A stretch of DNA of 64,000 nucleotides from Roseovarius sp. EL26 (GTDB lineage Bacteria; Pseudomonadota; Alphaproteobacteria; Rhodobacterales; Rhodobacteraceae). Location of the stretch: the NCBI RefSeq assembly GCF_900327775.1, contig NZ_OUMZ01000006.1:186001-250000 (forward strand). Direction: 5' to 3'. Every line of letters starts with the position of its first letter. Position 1 is the stretch's first letter. The notes beneath the pieces were generated by a model, which was not told where the DNA came from, did not search any database, and saw only the letters and a list, made by a program, of their open reading frames with translations. The position numbers and the translations under genes are program-made. Positions 27,010 through 35,442 of the stretch are shown one piece after another.

Positions 27010-28695
27010 ATGGCGATATTAAGTTTTATCATCCAACTGGCTGGTGCGACGATGTTGCTGCTGTTTGCGGTTCGCATGGTCCGCACCGGGATTGAACGCA
27101 GTTATGGCGCCTCGTTCCAGCGTCTGATGACGTCAGGACGCAGCCCATTGCAGTCCTCCGCAGCAGGCGTTGGGCTGGCGATTGTGTTGCAAAGTTCGGC
27201 CGCGGTGGCATTGCTGGCCTCTGGCTTTGTGGCCAGTGGCTTTATGAATTTTCCAACCGCTATTGCCGTGGTGTTGGGTGGCGATCTGGGGTCGGCTCTG
27301 GTGATCCAGATCCTGTCGTTTCGAATGGATTGGTTGGTGCCGGTGCTACTGGCTATTGGCGGATATTTGTTTGTCAAAGTCGAAAACCGAAAATGGCGAC
27401 AGGCGGGGCGGATCTTTATGGGGATCGCTTTTATCCTGATCTCGCTCCGGTTTCTGCGTGAGGCGATGGACCCGATCCGTGATAGCGCGTTCTTGCCGGC
27501 GATCGCAGAATTTCTTGCACGCGATTATATAACGGCCTTTTTGGTGGGTGCGGCATTGGCCTTTGTTATGCATTCCAGCGTGGCGGCCATTTTGATGTGT
27601 GTAACATTGGTTCAGATCAACGCTATTCCTTTTGCTGCTGGTTTGTCGCTAGTGTTAGGGGCCAATCTGGGTTCGGCATTTATCCCGGTTTGGTTGACGC
27701 GTGGAATGGAAACCTGTGCTCGCCGTATTCCCTATGCCAATCTGGCATTACGCGGTGTTTGGGCTGTTTTTGCACTGTTTAGTGTCAATTTTGCCCTGCG
27801 TTCGGGTTATATTGCGGTGCCAGAAACCGGTCAGATGCTTGTGATGGCACATATTGCATTCAATGCCGCCTTGGTGGTGCTTGCCATGCCATTTGGCAAA
27901 CCGCTTGAGAAGTTGTTGCAAGCGCTGTTGCCTGATCATGAAAACCTGCCCGGAAGTGACCCTTTGACCTCGCGACCCGTTTCGGCCTTGGATATTGACG
28001 ACATCGGCACCCCGGCACAGGCGATTTCCAGCCTCAAGAAAGAACTGCTGCGCATGTCTGATTTGGTAGATGCGATGTTCCGGCCGGTGCTGGATCTATA
28101 CAAGGTCAAGGATGCCGATAAAGCCCGCGCGGTTCAGAACATGGATCATGAGGTTAACGAATGCCTGTCGGGTATCCGTGAATTTGTTGCTGCGATCCCG
28201 ACCAAAGAGTTTGGGAAAGAAAATGCCAAAGTTGTACGCGATCTGATGGAATATGCCATTCGTCTGGAAACGGCGGGTGATGTTGTGGCCAAGCGGCTGA
28301 CCATTCTGTCCAAAGACCTGCATAAACTGGATGCACAGTTCTCGCGCGAGGGCTGGAGCGAGTTGCTCAAGATGCATGAAAGTATCATGTCTAACCTCAA
28401 ACTGGCATCTAACATTCTTGTCTCGGACGATTTGGAAAGTGCGCGTATCTTGAGCCTTGAAAAGACAGAGCTGAAACGTGCTGAACGGCAAAGTCGTAAG
28501 GGTCACCTCAAGAGATTACAAAACGGGCAGGTCGCAAGCTTTGAGACCAGCGATATCCACCTTGAAACACTGCGCGCCCTGCGGGAATTCAACAGCCATA
28601 TCGCAGCAGTTGCCTATCCCGTGCTTTATCGCAACGGTCAACTGCTTGAGACCCGGTTGATTGAAGACATGCCCACCCTCGAGGAGGCAGAATGA
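27010..28695 (+). CDS. Na/Pi cotransporter family protein with PhoU-like tail
   Basis: A 561-residue inner-membrane protein. The first ~310 residues hold two Na/Pi-cotransporter repeats with the diagnostic Q-S-S segments (VLQSSAAVALL near 58, VMHSSVAAILM near 185). Residues from about 345 to 540 form a helical PhoU-like cytoplasmic domain. E. coli YjbB of this family exports phosphate, so this protein may vent phosphate freed by the operon's phosphatase, or take up phosphate with sodium. The stop overlaps the next ATG (ATGA). Confidence 0.93.
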   Translation: MAILSFIIQLAGATMLLLFAVRMVRTGIERSYGASFQRLMTSGRSPLQSSAAGVGLAIVLQSSAAVALLASGFVASGFMNFPTAIAVVLGGDLGSALVIQILSFRMDWLVPVLLAIGGYLFVKVENRKWRQAGRIFMGIAFILISLRFLREAMDPIRDSAFLPAIAEFLARDYITAFLVGAALAFVMHSSVAAILMCVTLVQINAIPFAAGLSLVLGANLGSAFIPVWLTRGMETCARRIPYANLALRGVWAVFALFSVNFALRSGYIAVPETGQMLVMAHIAFNAALVVLAMPFGKPLEKLLQALLPDHENLPGSDPLTSRPVSALDIDDIGTPAQAISSLKKELLRMSDLVDAMFRPVLDLYKVKDADKARAVQNMDHEVNECLSGIREFVAAIPTKEFGKENAKVVRDLMEYAIRLETAGDVVAKRLTILSKDLHKLDAQFSREGWSELLKMHESIMSNLKLASNILVSDDLESARILSLEKTELKRAERQSRKGHLKRLQNGQVASFETSDIHLETLRALREFNSHIAAVAYPVLYRNGQLLETRLIEDMPTLEEAE

Positions 28696-29441
28696 GCGAT
28701 ACGGTCGAAATTCTGAATCCGCAAGGTCAGGGGCAGGTAGTGATTCTATGCGAGCATGCCTCTCATCATATCCCGCAAATCTACGACGGGCTGGGCCTGG
28801 CGCCTGAACACCGCGAAGGTCACGCTGTATGGGATCCGGGCGCGCGCGCGTTGTCATTGCAGTTGTCCAAGATGTTGGATGCCCCGGTTGTGGCCAGTTG
28901 TGTTTCGCGTCTGGTGTATGATTGCAATCGTCCGCCCAATGCCCACAGCGCAATGCCTGTCAAATCCGAACTTGTTGATATACCGGGCAACATAGACTTG
29001 TCACAGACCGATCGGGATCTGCGTATCATGTCTGTATACGAGCCGTTTTGCGCCGCGGTGTCGCAAGTGTTGGAACATGCCAAAGCAGATACAGTTGTGG
29101 TTACCGTCCATTCGTTCACACCAGTTTATTATGGCAAGCGCCGCCGGGTTGAACTTGGCCTACTGCATGATGAGGATAGCCGCTTGGTTGATGCGATGCT
29201 GGCACATAAAGCTGCGCTGCCAAAACGGGTGACATTACGAAATGAACCTTATGGCCCCGAAGATGGTGTGACCCATTCATTGCGGATACACGCGCTGAGC
29301 CGGGGCTTGGCCAATGTGATGATTGAGGTGCGCAACGACCTGTTGCAAACCGATGAACAAATCAGTGCTATGGCTCAGGAAATTCTGACGCTGCTAATGC
29401 CGGCACTGAAGGAAATCGCGTTCAAGGAGGATGAATCGTGA
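28692..29441 (+). CDS. N-formylglutamate amidohydrolase-family protein
   Basis: A 249-residue hydrolase with the family opening VVILCEHASHHIP (E-H metal/catalytic region), then HAVWDPGARALSLQLS, VVTVHSFTPVYYGKRR and IEVRNDLLQT. HutG-type members cut N-formylglutamate. No histidine-degradation genes are present, and the next gene is a glutamine-synthetase-like ligase. Cleavage of a gamma-glutamyl amide or another glutamate amide is therefore a reasonable alternative. Starts in an ATGA overlap with the transporter and ends in a GTGA overlap with the ligase. Confidence 0.88.
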   Translation: MSDTVEILNPQGQGQVVILCEHASHHIPQIYDGLGLAPEHREGHAVWDPGARALSLQLSKMLDAPVVASCVSRLVYDCNRPPNAHSAMPVKSELVDIPGNIDLSQTDRDLRIMSVYEPFCAAVSQVLEHAKADTVVVTVHSFTPVYYGKRRRVELGLLHDEDSRLVDAMLAHKAALPKRVTLRNEPYGPEDGVTHSLRIHALSRGLANVMIEVRNDLLQTDEQISAMAQEILTLLMPALKEIAFKEDES

Positions 29442-30799
29442 GTGGAGTTTTAAGTTTTGAGACATTGAAAGAGCAGGTTTCAGCCGGAGAGGTTGATACG
29501 GTTCTGGTCTGTCTGGTGGACATGCAGGGCCGTCTGCTGGGTAAACGGTTCCACGCGGGCCATTTCATCAATGGTGCTTATGAAGAAACCCATTGCTGTA
29601 ACTATCTACTGGCCACTGATCTTATGATGGCCACGCCTGATGGTTATGAAAGCACCTCGTGGGAGCGCGGCTATGGCGATTATGTCATGAAGCCGGATCT
29701 GTCCACGTTGCGCCCAATGCCATGGCTTGATGGCACAGTGATGGTGCTGTGTGATGTGTTGGATCATCATACCCACAAAGAGGTGCCGCATAGCCCCCGT
29801 TCAATTCTGAAAAAGCAAATCAAACGGCTTGAGGCGATGGGCTTTGACGCCAAAATGGCGACCGAGCTGGAGTTTTTCCTGTTTGCTAAAAGCTTTGATG
29901 AAATCCGCAAAAGCGGGTTCCGTGATTTAGAGCCTATTTCGGGCTATAACGAAGATTATCACATCCTGCAGACCAGTCGCGAAGAACATGTTTTACGCCC
30001 TATTCGTAACCATTTGTGGGATGCTGGCATCCCGATTGAAAACTCTAAAGGAGAGGCGGAGACTGGTCAGGAAGAGGTGAACATAAAATACGATGCCGCC
30101 CTGAATACCGCTGATTATCACACCATTGCCAAACACGCGATCAAAGAGATCGCTTGGCAACAGGGGCATGCCGTGACCTTCTTGCCGAAATGGCATCACG
30201 ACAAGGTCGGCAGTTCCAGCCATGTGCATCAATCGTTGTGGAAGGATGGCAAGCCCGCTTTCTATGACCCAGATGACAAATTGGGCATGTCGGCATTGAT
30301 GAAAAATTACATGGCGGGGATGCTGAAATATGCGCCAGACTACACCTATTTCATGGCACCCTATATCAACAGTTACAAACGTTTCATGAAGGGCACTTTT
30401 GCGCCAACGAGAATTATTTGGTCAGTTGATAACCGAACCGCTGGCTTCCGCCTGTGCGGGGATGGTACCAAAGCAATCAGAGCTGAATGCCGCATCCCGG
30501 GCTCAGACATGAACCCTTATCTTGCGATGGCAGGCATGCTGGCGGCTGGAATTGCCGGGATCGAAGAAGGGTTGGAGTTGCAGGCGCCGTCAGTGGGCGA
30601 TGTATACCAAGGTGATACCGGCATGATTCCGGGCAATCTGCAGGCAGCGCGTGACACCTTGAATGGGTCCAAAATGCTGCGCGTCGCGTTTGGTGATGAT
30701 GTGGTAGATCACTACACTCGAGCGGCTGAGGTTGAGATTGAGGAATTTGAGCGCGTAGTGACCGATTATGAGGTTGCGCGTGGATTCGAATTGGCCTGA
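29438..30799 (+). CDS. Glutamine-synthetase-family gamma-glutamyl-amine ligase (PuuA-like)
   Basis: A 453-residue cytoplasmic enzyme. Metal and substrate motifs of the GS fold are present: MATELEFFLF (E-x-E), GEAETGQEEVNIKYD, GSSSHVHQSLW (active-site His), and RAECRIPGSDMNPYLAMA (phosphate/metal site). The size and the loss of the GS-I adenylylation region fit the group that joins glutamate to amines, such as putrescine (PuuA) or ethanolamine (GlnA4 of Streptomyces). The GTG start at 29438 overlaps the amidohydrolase stop. With the aldehyde and alcohol dehydrogenases downstream, an amino alcohol is a plausible substrate. Confidence 0.92.
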   Translation: MSGVLSFETLKEQVSAGEVDTVLVCLVDMQGRLLGKRFHAGHFINGAYEETHCCNYLLATDLMMATPDGYESTSWERGYGDYVMKPDLSTLRPMPWLDGTVMVLCDVLDHHTHKEVPHSPRSILKKQIKRLEAMGFDAKMATELEFFLFAKSFDEIRKSGFRDLEPISGYNEDYHILQTSREEHVLRPIRNHLWDAGIPIENSKGEAETGQEEVNIKYDAALNTADYHTIAKHAIKEIAWQQGHAVTFLPKWHHDKVGSSSHVHQSLWKDGKPAFYDPDDKLGMSALMKNYMAGMLKYAPDYTYFMAPYINSYKRFMKGTFAPTRIIWSVDNRTAGFRLCGDGTKAIRAECRIPGSDMNPYLAMAGMLAAGIAGIEEGLELQAPSVGDVYQGDTGMIPGNLQAARDTLNGSKMLRVAFGDDVVDHYTRAAEVEIEEFERVVTDYEVARGFELA

Positions 30800-30827
30800 T
30801 GGCCTTTGGAATGAGAAGGGAAGTGGC

Positions 30828-32210
30828 ATGAGTCAGACATTGAAATGTATATCGCCCATCGATGGGTCGATCTACACAGAGCGTGAGACGCTTTCGAGCG
30901 ATGCAGCCTTTGGTGTGGCGACGCGCGCACACGAGGCGCAAGAATCATGGGTTGCACGCCCGTTGCAGGAACGGATTGATCTGGTCATGGCAGGTGTTGC
31001 GGCCATAGGCGATATGAATGACGAGATCGTACCAGAACTGGCCCATATGATGGGGCGACCCATTCGGTATGGTGGTGAGTTTGGTGGGTTCAATGAACGT
31101 GCCAGTCATATGGCAAAGATTGCTGAAACGTCATTGGCTGACATAGAAGTCGGCGAGGATGATACGTTCAAACGCTACATTAAACGCATTCCTCATGGGG
31201 TGGTGTTTGTGGTGGCGCCTTGGAACTACCCTTACATGACTGCGATCAATACTGTTGCCCCAGCTTTGATCGCTGGGAATGCTGTGGTGTTGAAACATGC
31301 GACGCAAACCCTATTGGTGGGAGAACGTATGGCGCAGGCGTTTCATTCGGTTGGTGTGCCAGAGGGTGTGTTCCAGAATGTCTTCCTGACCCATGATGTG
31401 ACCAATGATCTGATTGCTGGCCGTGCGTTTGATTTTGTTAACTTCACTGGCTCTGTTGGTGGTGGTCAGGCAATGGAGCGTGCGGCTGCCGGTACGTTTA
31501 CTGGTGTTGGTACGGAACTTGGCGGCAAAGACCCCGGCTATGTCATGGAAGATGCCGATCTGGATGCGGCGGTTGATACGTTGATTGATGGTGCGATGTT
31601 CAACTCGGGACAATGTTGTTGCGGGATCGAGCGTATTTATGTGCACGAAAGCCTTTATGATGCGTTTGTGGAAAAGGCCGTTGCCATCGTGAATGGCTAT
31701 AAGCTGGGCGATCCGATGGATCTCAACACATCCATTGGTCCGATGGCCAATGTCCGTTTTGCCAATGAGGTCCGGGCCCAGATTTCTGAGGCTTTGGAAG
31801 ATGGTGCAACGGCGCACATCGCTATGATGGAGGCCGATGACGGCGGTGCGTACCTAACACCGCAGATCCTGACCAATGTGACCCACGACATGCGGGTGAT
31901 GCGGGACGAAAGCTTTGGTCCAGTTGTCGGGATCATGAAAGTCTCGTCAGATGACGAAGCCATCGCGCTGATGAATGACAGCAATTTTGGCCTGACGGCC
32001 AGTCTCTGGACCGCTGATCTGGATCGCGCAGCATGCGTTGGTGACCAGATTGAGACTGGCACCGTGTTCATGAACCGTGCCGACTATCTTGACCCGGGCT
32101 TGTGTTGGACCGGTTGCAAAGATACTGGCCGCGGTGGCGGCCTGTCGGTGATAGGTTATCACAATCTGACCCGCCCAAAATCCTATCATATGAAAAAGGT
32201 GACATCATGA
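30828..32210 (+). CDS. Aldehyde dehydrogenase
   Basis: A 460-residue NAD(P)-dependent enzyme. Motifs: VVAPWNYPYMTAI (coenzyme site), FTGSVGGGQAM, ELGGKDPGYV (general-base Glu), MFNSGQCCCGIERIYV (catalytic Cys in a run of three), and DESFGPVVGIM. The ATG at 30828 follows AAGGGAAG; an in-frame start at 30768 overlaps the ligase and adds foreign sequence. By context it would oxidise an aldehyde, possibly gamma-glutamylated, to the acid. The stop overlaps the next ATG (ATGA). Confidence 0.93.
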   Translation: MSQTLKCISPIDGSIYTERETLSSDAAFGVATRAHEAQESWVARPLQERIDLVMAGVAAIGDMNDEIVPELAHMMGRPIRYGGEFGGFNERASHMAKIAETSLADIEVGEDDTFKRYIKRIPHGVVFVVAPWNYPYMTAINTVAPALIAGNAVVLKHATQTLLVGERMAQAFHSVGVPEGVFQNVFLTHDVTNDLIAGRAFDFVNFTGSVGGGQAMERAAAGTFTGVGTELGGKDPGYVMEDADLDAAVDTLIDGAMFNSGQCCCGIERIYVHESLYDAFVEKAVAIVNGYKLGDPMDLNTSIGPMANVRFANEVRAQISEALEDGATAHIAMMEADDGGAYLTPQILTNVTHDMRVMRDESFGPVVGIMKVSSDDEAIALMNDSNFGLTASLWTADLDRAACVGDQIETGTVFMNRADYLDPGLCWTGCKDTGRGGGLSVIGYHNLTRPKSYHMKKVTS

Positions 32211-33352
32211 GCCTCACAGGAAACTGGTCGTACCCGACCTCGATCAAATTCGGCGCTGGCCGAATCAAGGAATTGCCCGGGGCCTGCGCGCAGGCGGGTA
32301 TTAAGAACCCTCTTCTTGTCACCGACAAGGGGCTGGCTGGATTGCCGATCACAACTGAGACGCTGGACATTATGGAGGCCGCTGGCTTGGGCCGTGGTCT
32401 GTTCAGTGAAGTTGACCCCAACCCGAATGAACTAAACCTTGCGGCAGGCGTGGCGGCGTATAACGCCGGTGATCATGATGGTGTGATTGCCTTTGGTGGC
32501 GGTTCGGGCCTTGATTTGGGAAAGATGGTTGCCTTTATGGCTGGCCAGACACGCCCTGTTTGGGACTTTGAGGATATCGGCGATTGGTGGACCCGGGCGA
32601 ATGCCGATGTCATTGCTCCAATTATCGCCGTGCCAACCACTGCCGGAACAGGGTCCGAGGTGGGGCGCGCCAGTGTCATTACCAATTCGGTGACCCACGT
32701 GAAAAAGATCATCTTCCATCCGAAGGTATTGCCCGAGGTGGTGATCTGTGATCCGGAATTGACCGTTGGCATGCCGAAATTCATCACTGCGGGTACTGGC
32801 TTGGATGCATTCGCTCACTGTGTTGAGGCATTCAGCAGCCCACATTATCACCCAATGTCACAGGGTATCGCGCTGGAAGGGATGCGTTTGGTCAAGGAAT
32901 ATCTGCCGCGTGCTTATGCTGATGGCACAGATATCGAAGCACGCGCACAGATGATGTCAGCCGCATACATGGGAGCAACCGCGTTCCAAAAAGGCCTTGG
33001 TGCGATTCATGCCATGAGTCACCCAATTGGCGCGGTGTTCAATACCCATCACGGCACCACTAATGCGGTTTGCATGCCGACAGTTCTGGCGTTTAATGCG
33101 CCTGTAATTTCAGAAAGATTCGAGACTGTTTCAGCCTATCTTGGCATAAAAGGCGGCTTCGATGGTTTCCGCAGTTTTGTGCAAGATCTTAATGATAGCC
33201 TTGGCATTCCTCGCCGTTTGGCTGAGCTTGGCGTGACTGCAGATTCCATTCCCAATCTGGCGAAAGAGGCGGTTATCGATCCAAGCTGCGGCGGCAACCC
33301 GATTGAGTTGACAGAAGAAAACCTGACAAGCCTGTTCAATACAGCGCTTTGA
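32207..33352 (+). CDS. Iron-containing alcohol dehydrogenase
   Basis: A 381-residue group III alcohol dehydrogenase. FGGGSGLDLGKMVAFM binds NAD, TTAGTGSEVGRASVI follows, and the metal ligands are seen in TGLDAFAHCVEAF and AIHAMSHPIGAVFNTHHGTTNAV. The start is fixed by the ATGA overlap; the longer open frame from 32102 lies inside the aldehyde dehydrogenase. Last gene of the operon, closed by a strong terminator. By context it would supply the aldehyde used by the preceding enzyme. Confidence 0.94.
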   Translation: MSLTGNWSYPTSIKFGAGRIKELPGACAQAGIKNPLLVTDKGLAGLPITTETLDIMEAAGLGRGLFSEVDPNPNELNLAAGVAAYNAGDHDGVIAFGGGSGLDLGKMVAFMAGQTRPVWDFEDIGDWWTRANADVIAPIIAVPTTAGTGSEVGRASVITNSVTHVKKIIFHPKVLPEVVICDPELTVGMPKFITAGTGLDAFAHCVEAFSSPHYHPMSQGIALEGMRLVKEYLPRAYADGTDIEARAQMMSAAYMGATAFQKGLGAIHAMSHPIGAVFNTHHGTTNAVCMPTVLAFNAPVISERFETVSAYLGIKGGFDGFRSFVQDLNDSLGIPRRLAELGVTADSIPNLAKEAVIDPSCGGNPIELTEENLTSLFNTAL

Positions 33353-33357
33353 TTGTT

Positions 33358-33392
33358 TACGGCCTGCAAGAAAGTTTGCAGGCCGTAATTTT
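33358..33392. terminator. Rho-independent terminator
   Basis: A 12-bp perfect stem TACGGCCTGCAA / TTGCAGGCCGTA with a 6-base loop, followed by ATTTTG. It lies between the alcohol dehydrogenase gene and the convergent membrane enzyme gene and can serve both. Confidence 0.88.
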
Positions 33393-33402
33393 GTTTCCGA
33401 AG

Positions 33403-35163
33403 CTATTCTTTGATGCCTGATTTGACCCGCATATAATTTACAAACTTGACCAAGTCATCTTGCTCGGTATTGTCAAAATCGGTTCCAACAAAATGAGTAT
33501 CTTCACCATCTAGAGTTACGACTCCAGCGCGCTCATCCGAAAATATGGATATCTGATTTCGGTTATCCCCTCGCCGATGGAGGATATATTCAGGTGGTGC
33601 TGGCTTTTCACCCCAAATGACCCCTTTGATCGTGCTGTGGCACATTTCGCCGCCAAACAAGCCCATTAAGGTGTTGCTCAGGTCTACATGACTGTAGGGG
33701 GTTTTGATTATTTCTGGCTTCGAATTCAGAGTGTTGCTGACTAAGATTGCGGGCACTTGTGTGTAAGCTTTGGCCATACCAATACGATCAATCTCGCCCT
33801 TAGTGAGTGGTAACATTGACCGGTGATCTCCGACGATTATCAGGTGACCGGTTTCAAAAAAGCCCATCGTGTCCAACTCATCATGGAGACGACCTATCTG
33901 AGAATCGGTGTAACGCATCACGGCCTCGACCGAACGTTCGCCTGTATCTGGATGAACATGTGGGTGATGGCTGCTTACTGTCTTTACAAAGATAAATGGT
34001 TGTTTGGTTGCGTGATCTAGCGTTTGCAAAACATGATCAACCAGTGCTTCATCACCAGCAGAGTCAAAATGAAAACGTTCCATGCCATCATAAAAGGGGT
34101 GTGTACTTCCTTGGACGTGATCAAATCCAATCGAAGATGCCCACTTTCCCGTGGATGAAAAGCTCAAATCACCGCTTGTTAAGAAATAACTTTCATAACC
34201 TTGTTCTTCTAATATGCGGGGCAAAGACCGCTCTGGCTTCCATTGGCCGGCGAAGTTTGTACTGCCACCATTGCTGAAATTTTTTGGAGGATACAAGGGA
34301 TGTTCAGCCGTGAGCAGTGAGACTTCCCCATCTTCTGTTGTAAATCCGTTGGCGTAAAAATCAGTCAGGGCAACATTGTTGCGGGCAATATCGTCCAGAC
34401 GGGGCATCCAGTCGTTTTGCCCACTAAAGAAGTCCGTTTGGTAGGAGGACAGGGATTCAACCATATAAATAATGATAGGGCCGGATAAACGTGGGTAAAT
34501 TACACAATGGTTTTCAAATGGATTTTTTGCAGATGTTGTAAATTCTTCTGAATATCCGCGATGCTCAGAAGCGATTACCTGATTGTAGGCGATGACGTTT
34601 TGATAAAACCTGAAGTGAACGTAGCCTGTATCTTTGCTGACCCAACACGCGGCGGAAAGTATCGTAATGGCCGCCATAATTACGGAGCCATTGCGAAAGC
34701 TGAGTTTTAATGAGCGCACTGCGTGAAAAATAACAATTGCCACAGCGATGAAGGCAACACCCGACAGGACGATGCCGAATATCATTATCCCATTAAAGTC
34801 GAGTATGTAGTTGATAGCATAATCGGAAAATTTGACGACGTCGGCCCAAGTTAGGCGTAGGGAAAACTGTCTGTAAACGATGACGTCGAGCAAGAGCGCT
34901 AACAACATGGCAGCAGCCACTAAAAACGGGATGAAGGCCAGCCATCGATTTTTGATGACTGCTGTCAGAACCAGACCCCCAAGTATGAGGGCAATCAGGG
35001 GGGCGTCATTACGTATGACTTCCAAAAAGGCATGATGCCCTTCTCCCATTCGGTATGTCACGATCCAGTTTATTTTATAAGCGCGGTAAAGCGTTGGAAC
35101 AAAAGCGATAAAAAGAATAATCGGAAGGAGTAACTTGAGTATAGATAGGTTTTTAATCATCAC
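33403..35163 (-). CDS. LTA synthase / phosphoglycerol transferase-like membrane protein (sulfatase fold)
   Basis: A 586-residue inner-membrane enzyme. About five hydrophobic segments fill residues 1-190; a periplasmic alkaline-phosphatase-superfamily domain follows (IIYMVESLSSYQTDFF with the metal Glu, FTTEDGEVSLL with the likely nucleophilic Thr, TVSSHHPHVHPDTGE, and LIIVGDHRSMLPL). Relatives transfer phosphoglycerol or phosphoethanolamine onto glucans, lipids or lipoteichoic acid. The acceptor here is unknown. No neighbour is clearly linked. A candidate Pho box 48-76 bp upstream suggests control by phosphate supply. Confidence 0.85.
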   Translation of the reverse strand: MMIKNLSILKLLLPIILFIAFVPTLYRAYKINWIVTYRMGEGHHAFLEVIRNDAPLIALILGGLVLTAVIKNRWLAFIPFLVAAAMLLALLLDVIVYRQFSLRLTWADVVKFSDYAINYILDFNGIMIFGIVLSGVAFIAVAIVIFHAVRSLKLSFRNGSVIMAAITILSAACWVSKDTGYVHFRFYQNVIAYNQVIASEHRGYSEEFTTSAKNPFENHCVIYPRLSGPIIIYMVESLSSYQTDFFSGQNDWMPRLDDIARNNVALTDFYANGFTTEDGEVSLLTAEHPLYPPKNFSNGGSTNFAGQWKPERSLPRILEEQGYESYFLTSGDLSFSSTGKWASSIGFDHVQGSTHPFYDGMERFHFDSAGDEALVDHVLQTLDHATKQPFIFVKTVSSHHPHVHPDTGERSVEAVMRYTDSQIGRLHDELDTMGFFETGHLIIVGDHRSMLPLTKGEIDRIGMAKAYTQVPAILVSNTLNSKPEIIKTPYSHVDLSNTLMGLFGGEMCHSTIKGVIWGEKPAPPEYILHRRGDNRNQISIFSDERAGVVTLDGEDTHFVGTDFDNTEQDDLVKFVNYMRVKSGIKE

Positions 35164-35210
35164 ATTAATACATGTCTAAAATATACGGTTTTGCCTATTA
35201 GTTAACAGAA

Positions 35211-35239
35211 CTGTCACAAAAATGATAGAAAAATGACAC
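35211..35239 (-). promoter_or_regulatory. Candidate Pho box
   Basis: On the minus strand the sequence reads GTGTCAT-TTTT-CTATCAT-TTTT-GTGACAG: three 7-base units with 4-base spacers, i.e. 11-bp periodicity. The first two match the PhoB unit CTGTCAT at 6 of 7 positions. It is oriented toward the LTA-synthase-like gene, 48 bp before its start. MurJ lies over 200 bp away on the other side. Confidence 0.5.
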
Positions 35240-35442
35240 TTATGGTTTTGAACCTCTCAACCAAGGTTTGAAGGTTGAACGACCGGATTTGGGTTTTTTG
35301 ATCAGATGGATAAGCTTCGTGAAAGTTGTGGTAAAATCTAGCGGTGATTTAGAATATATAAGTTCAGCGATCTGATGACCCTTTCCCCATCCCGCTTGAT
35401 CCAGTAAGCCTGCGCTAACATGCGATCAATAAAGGCCCTTTC

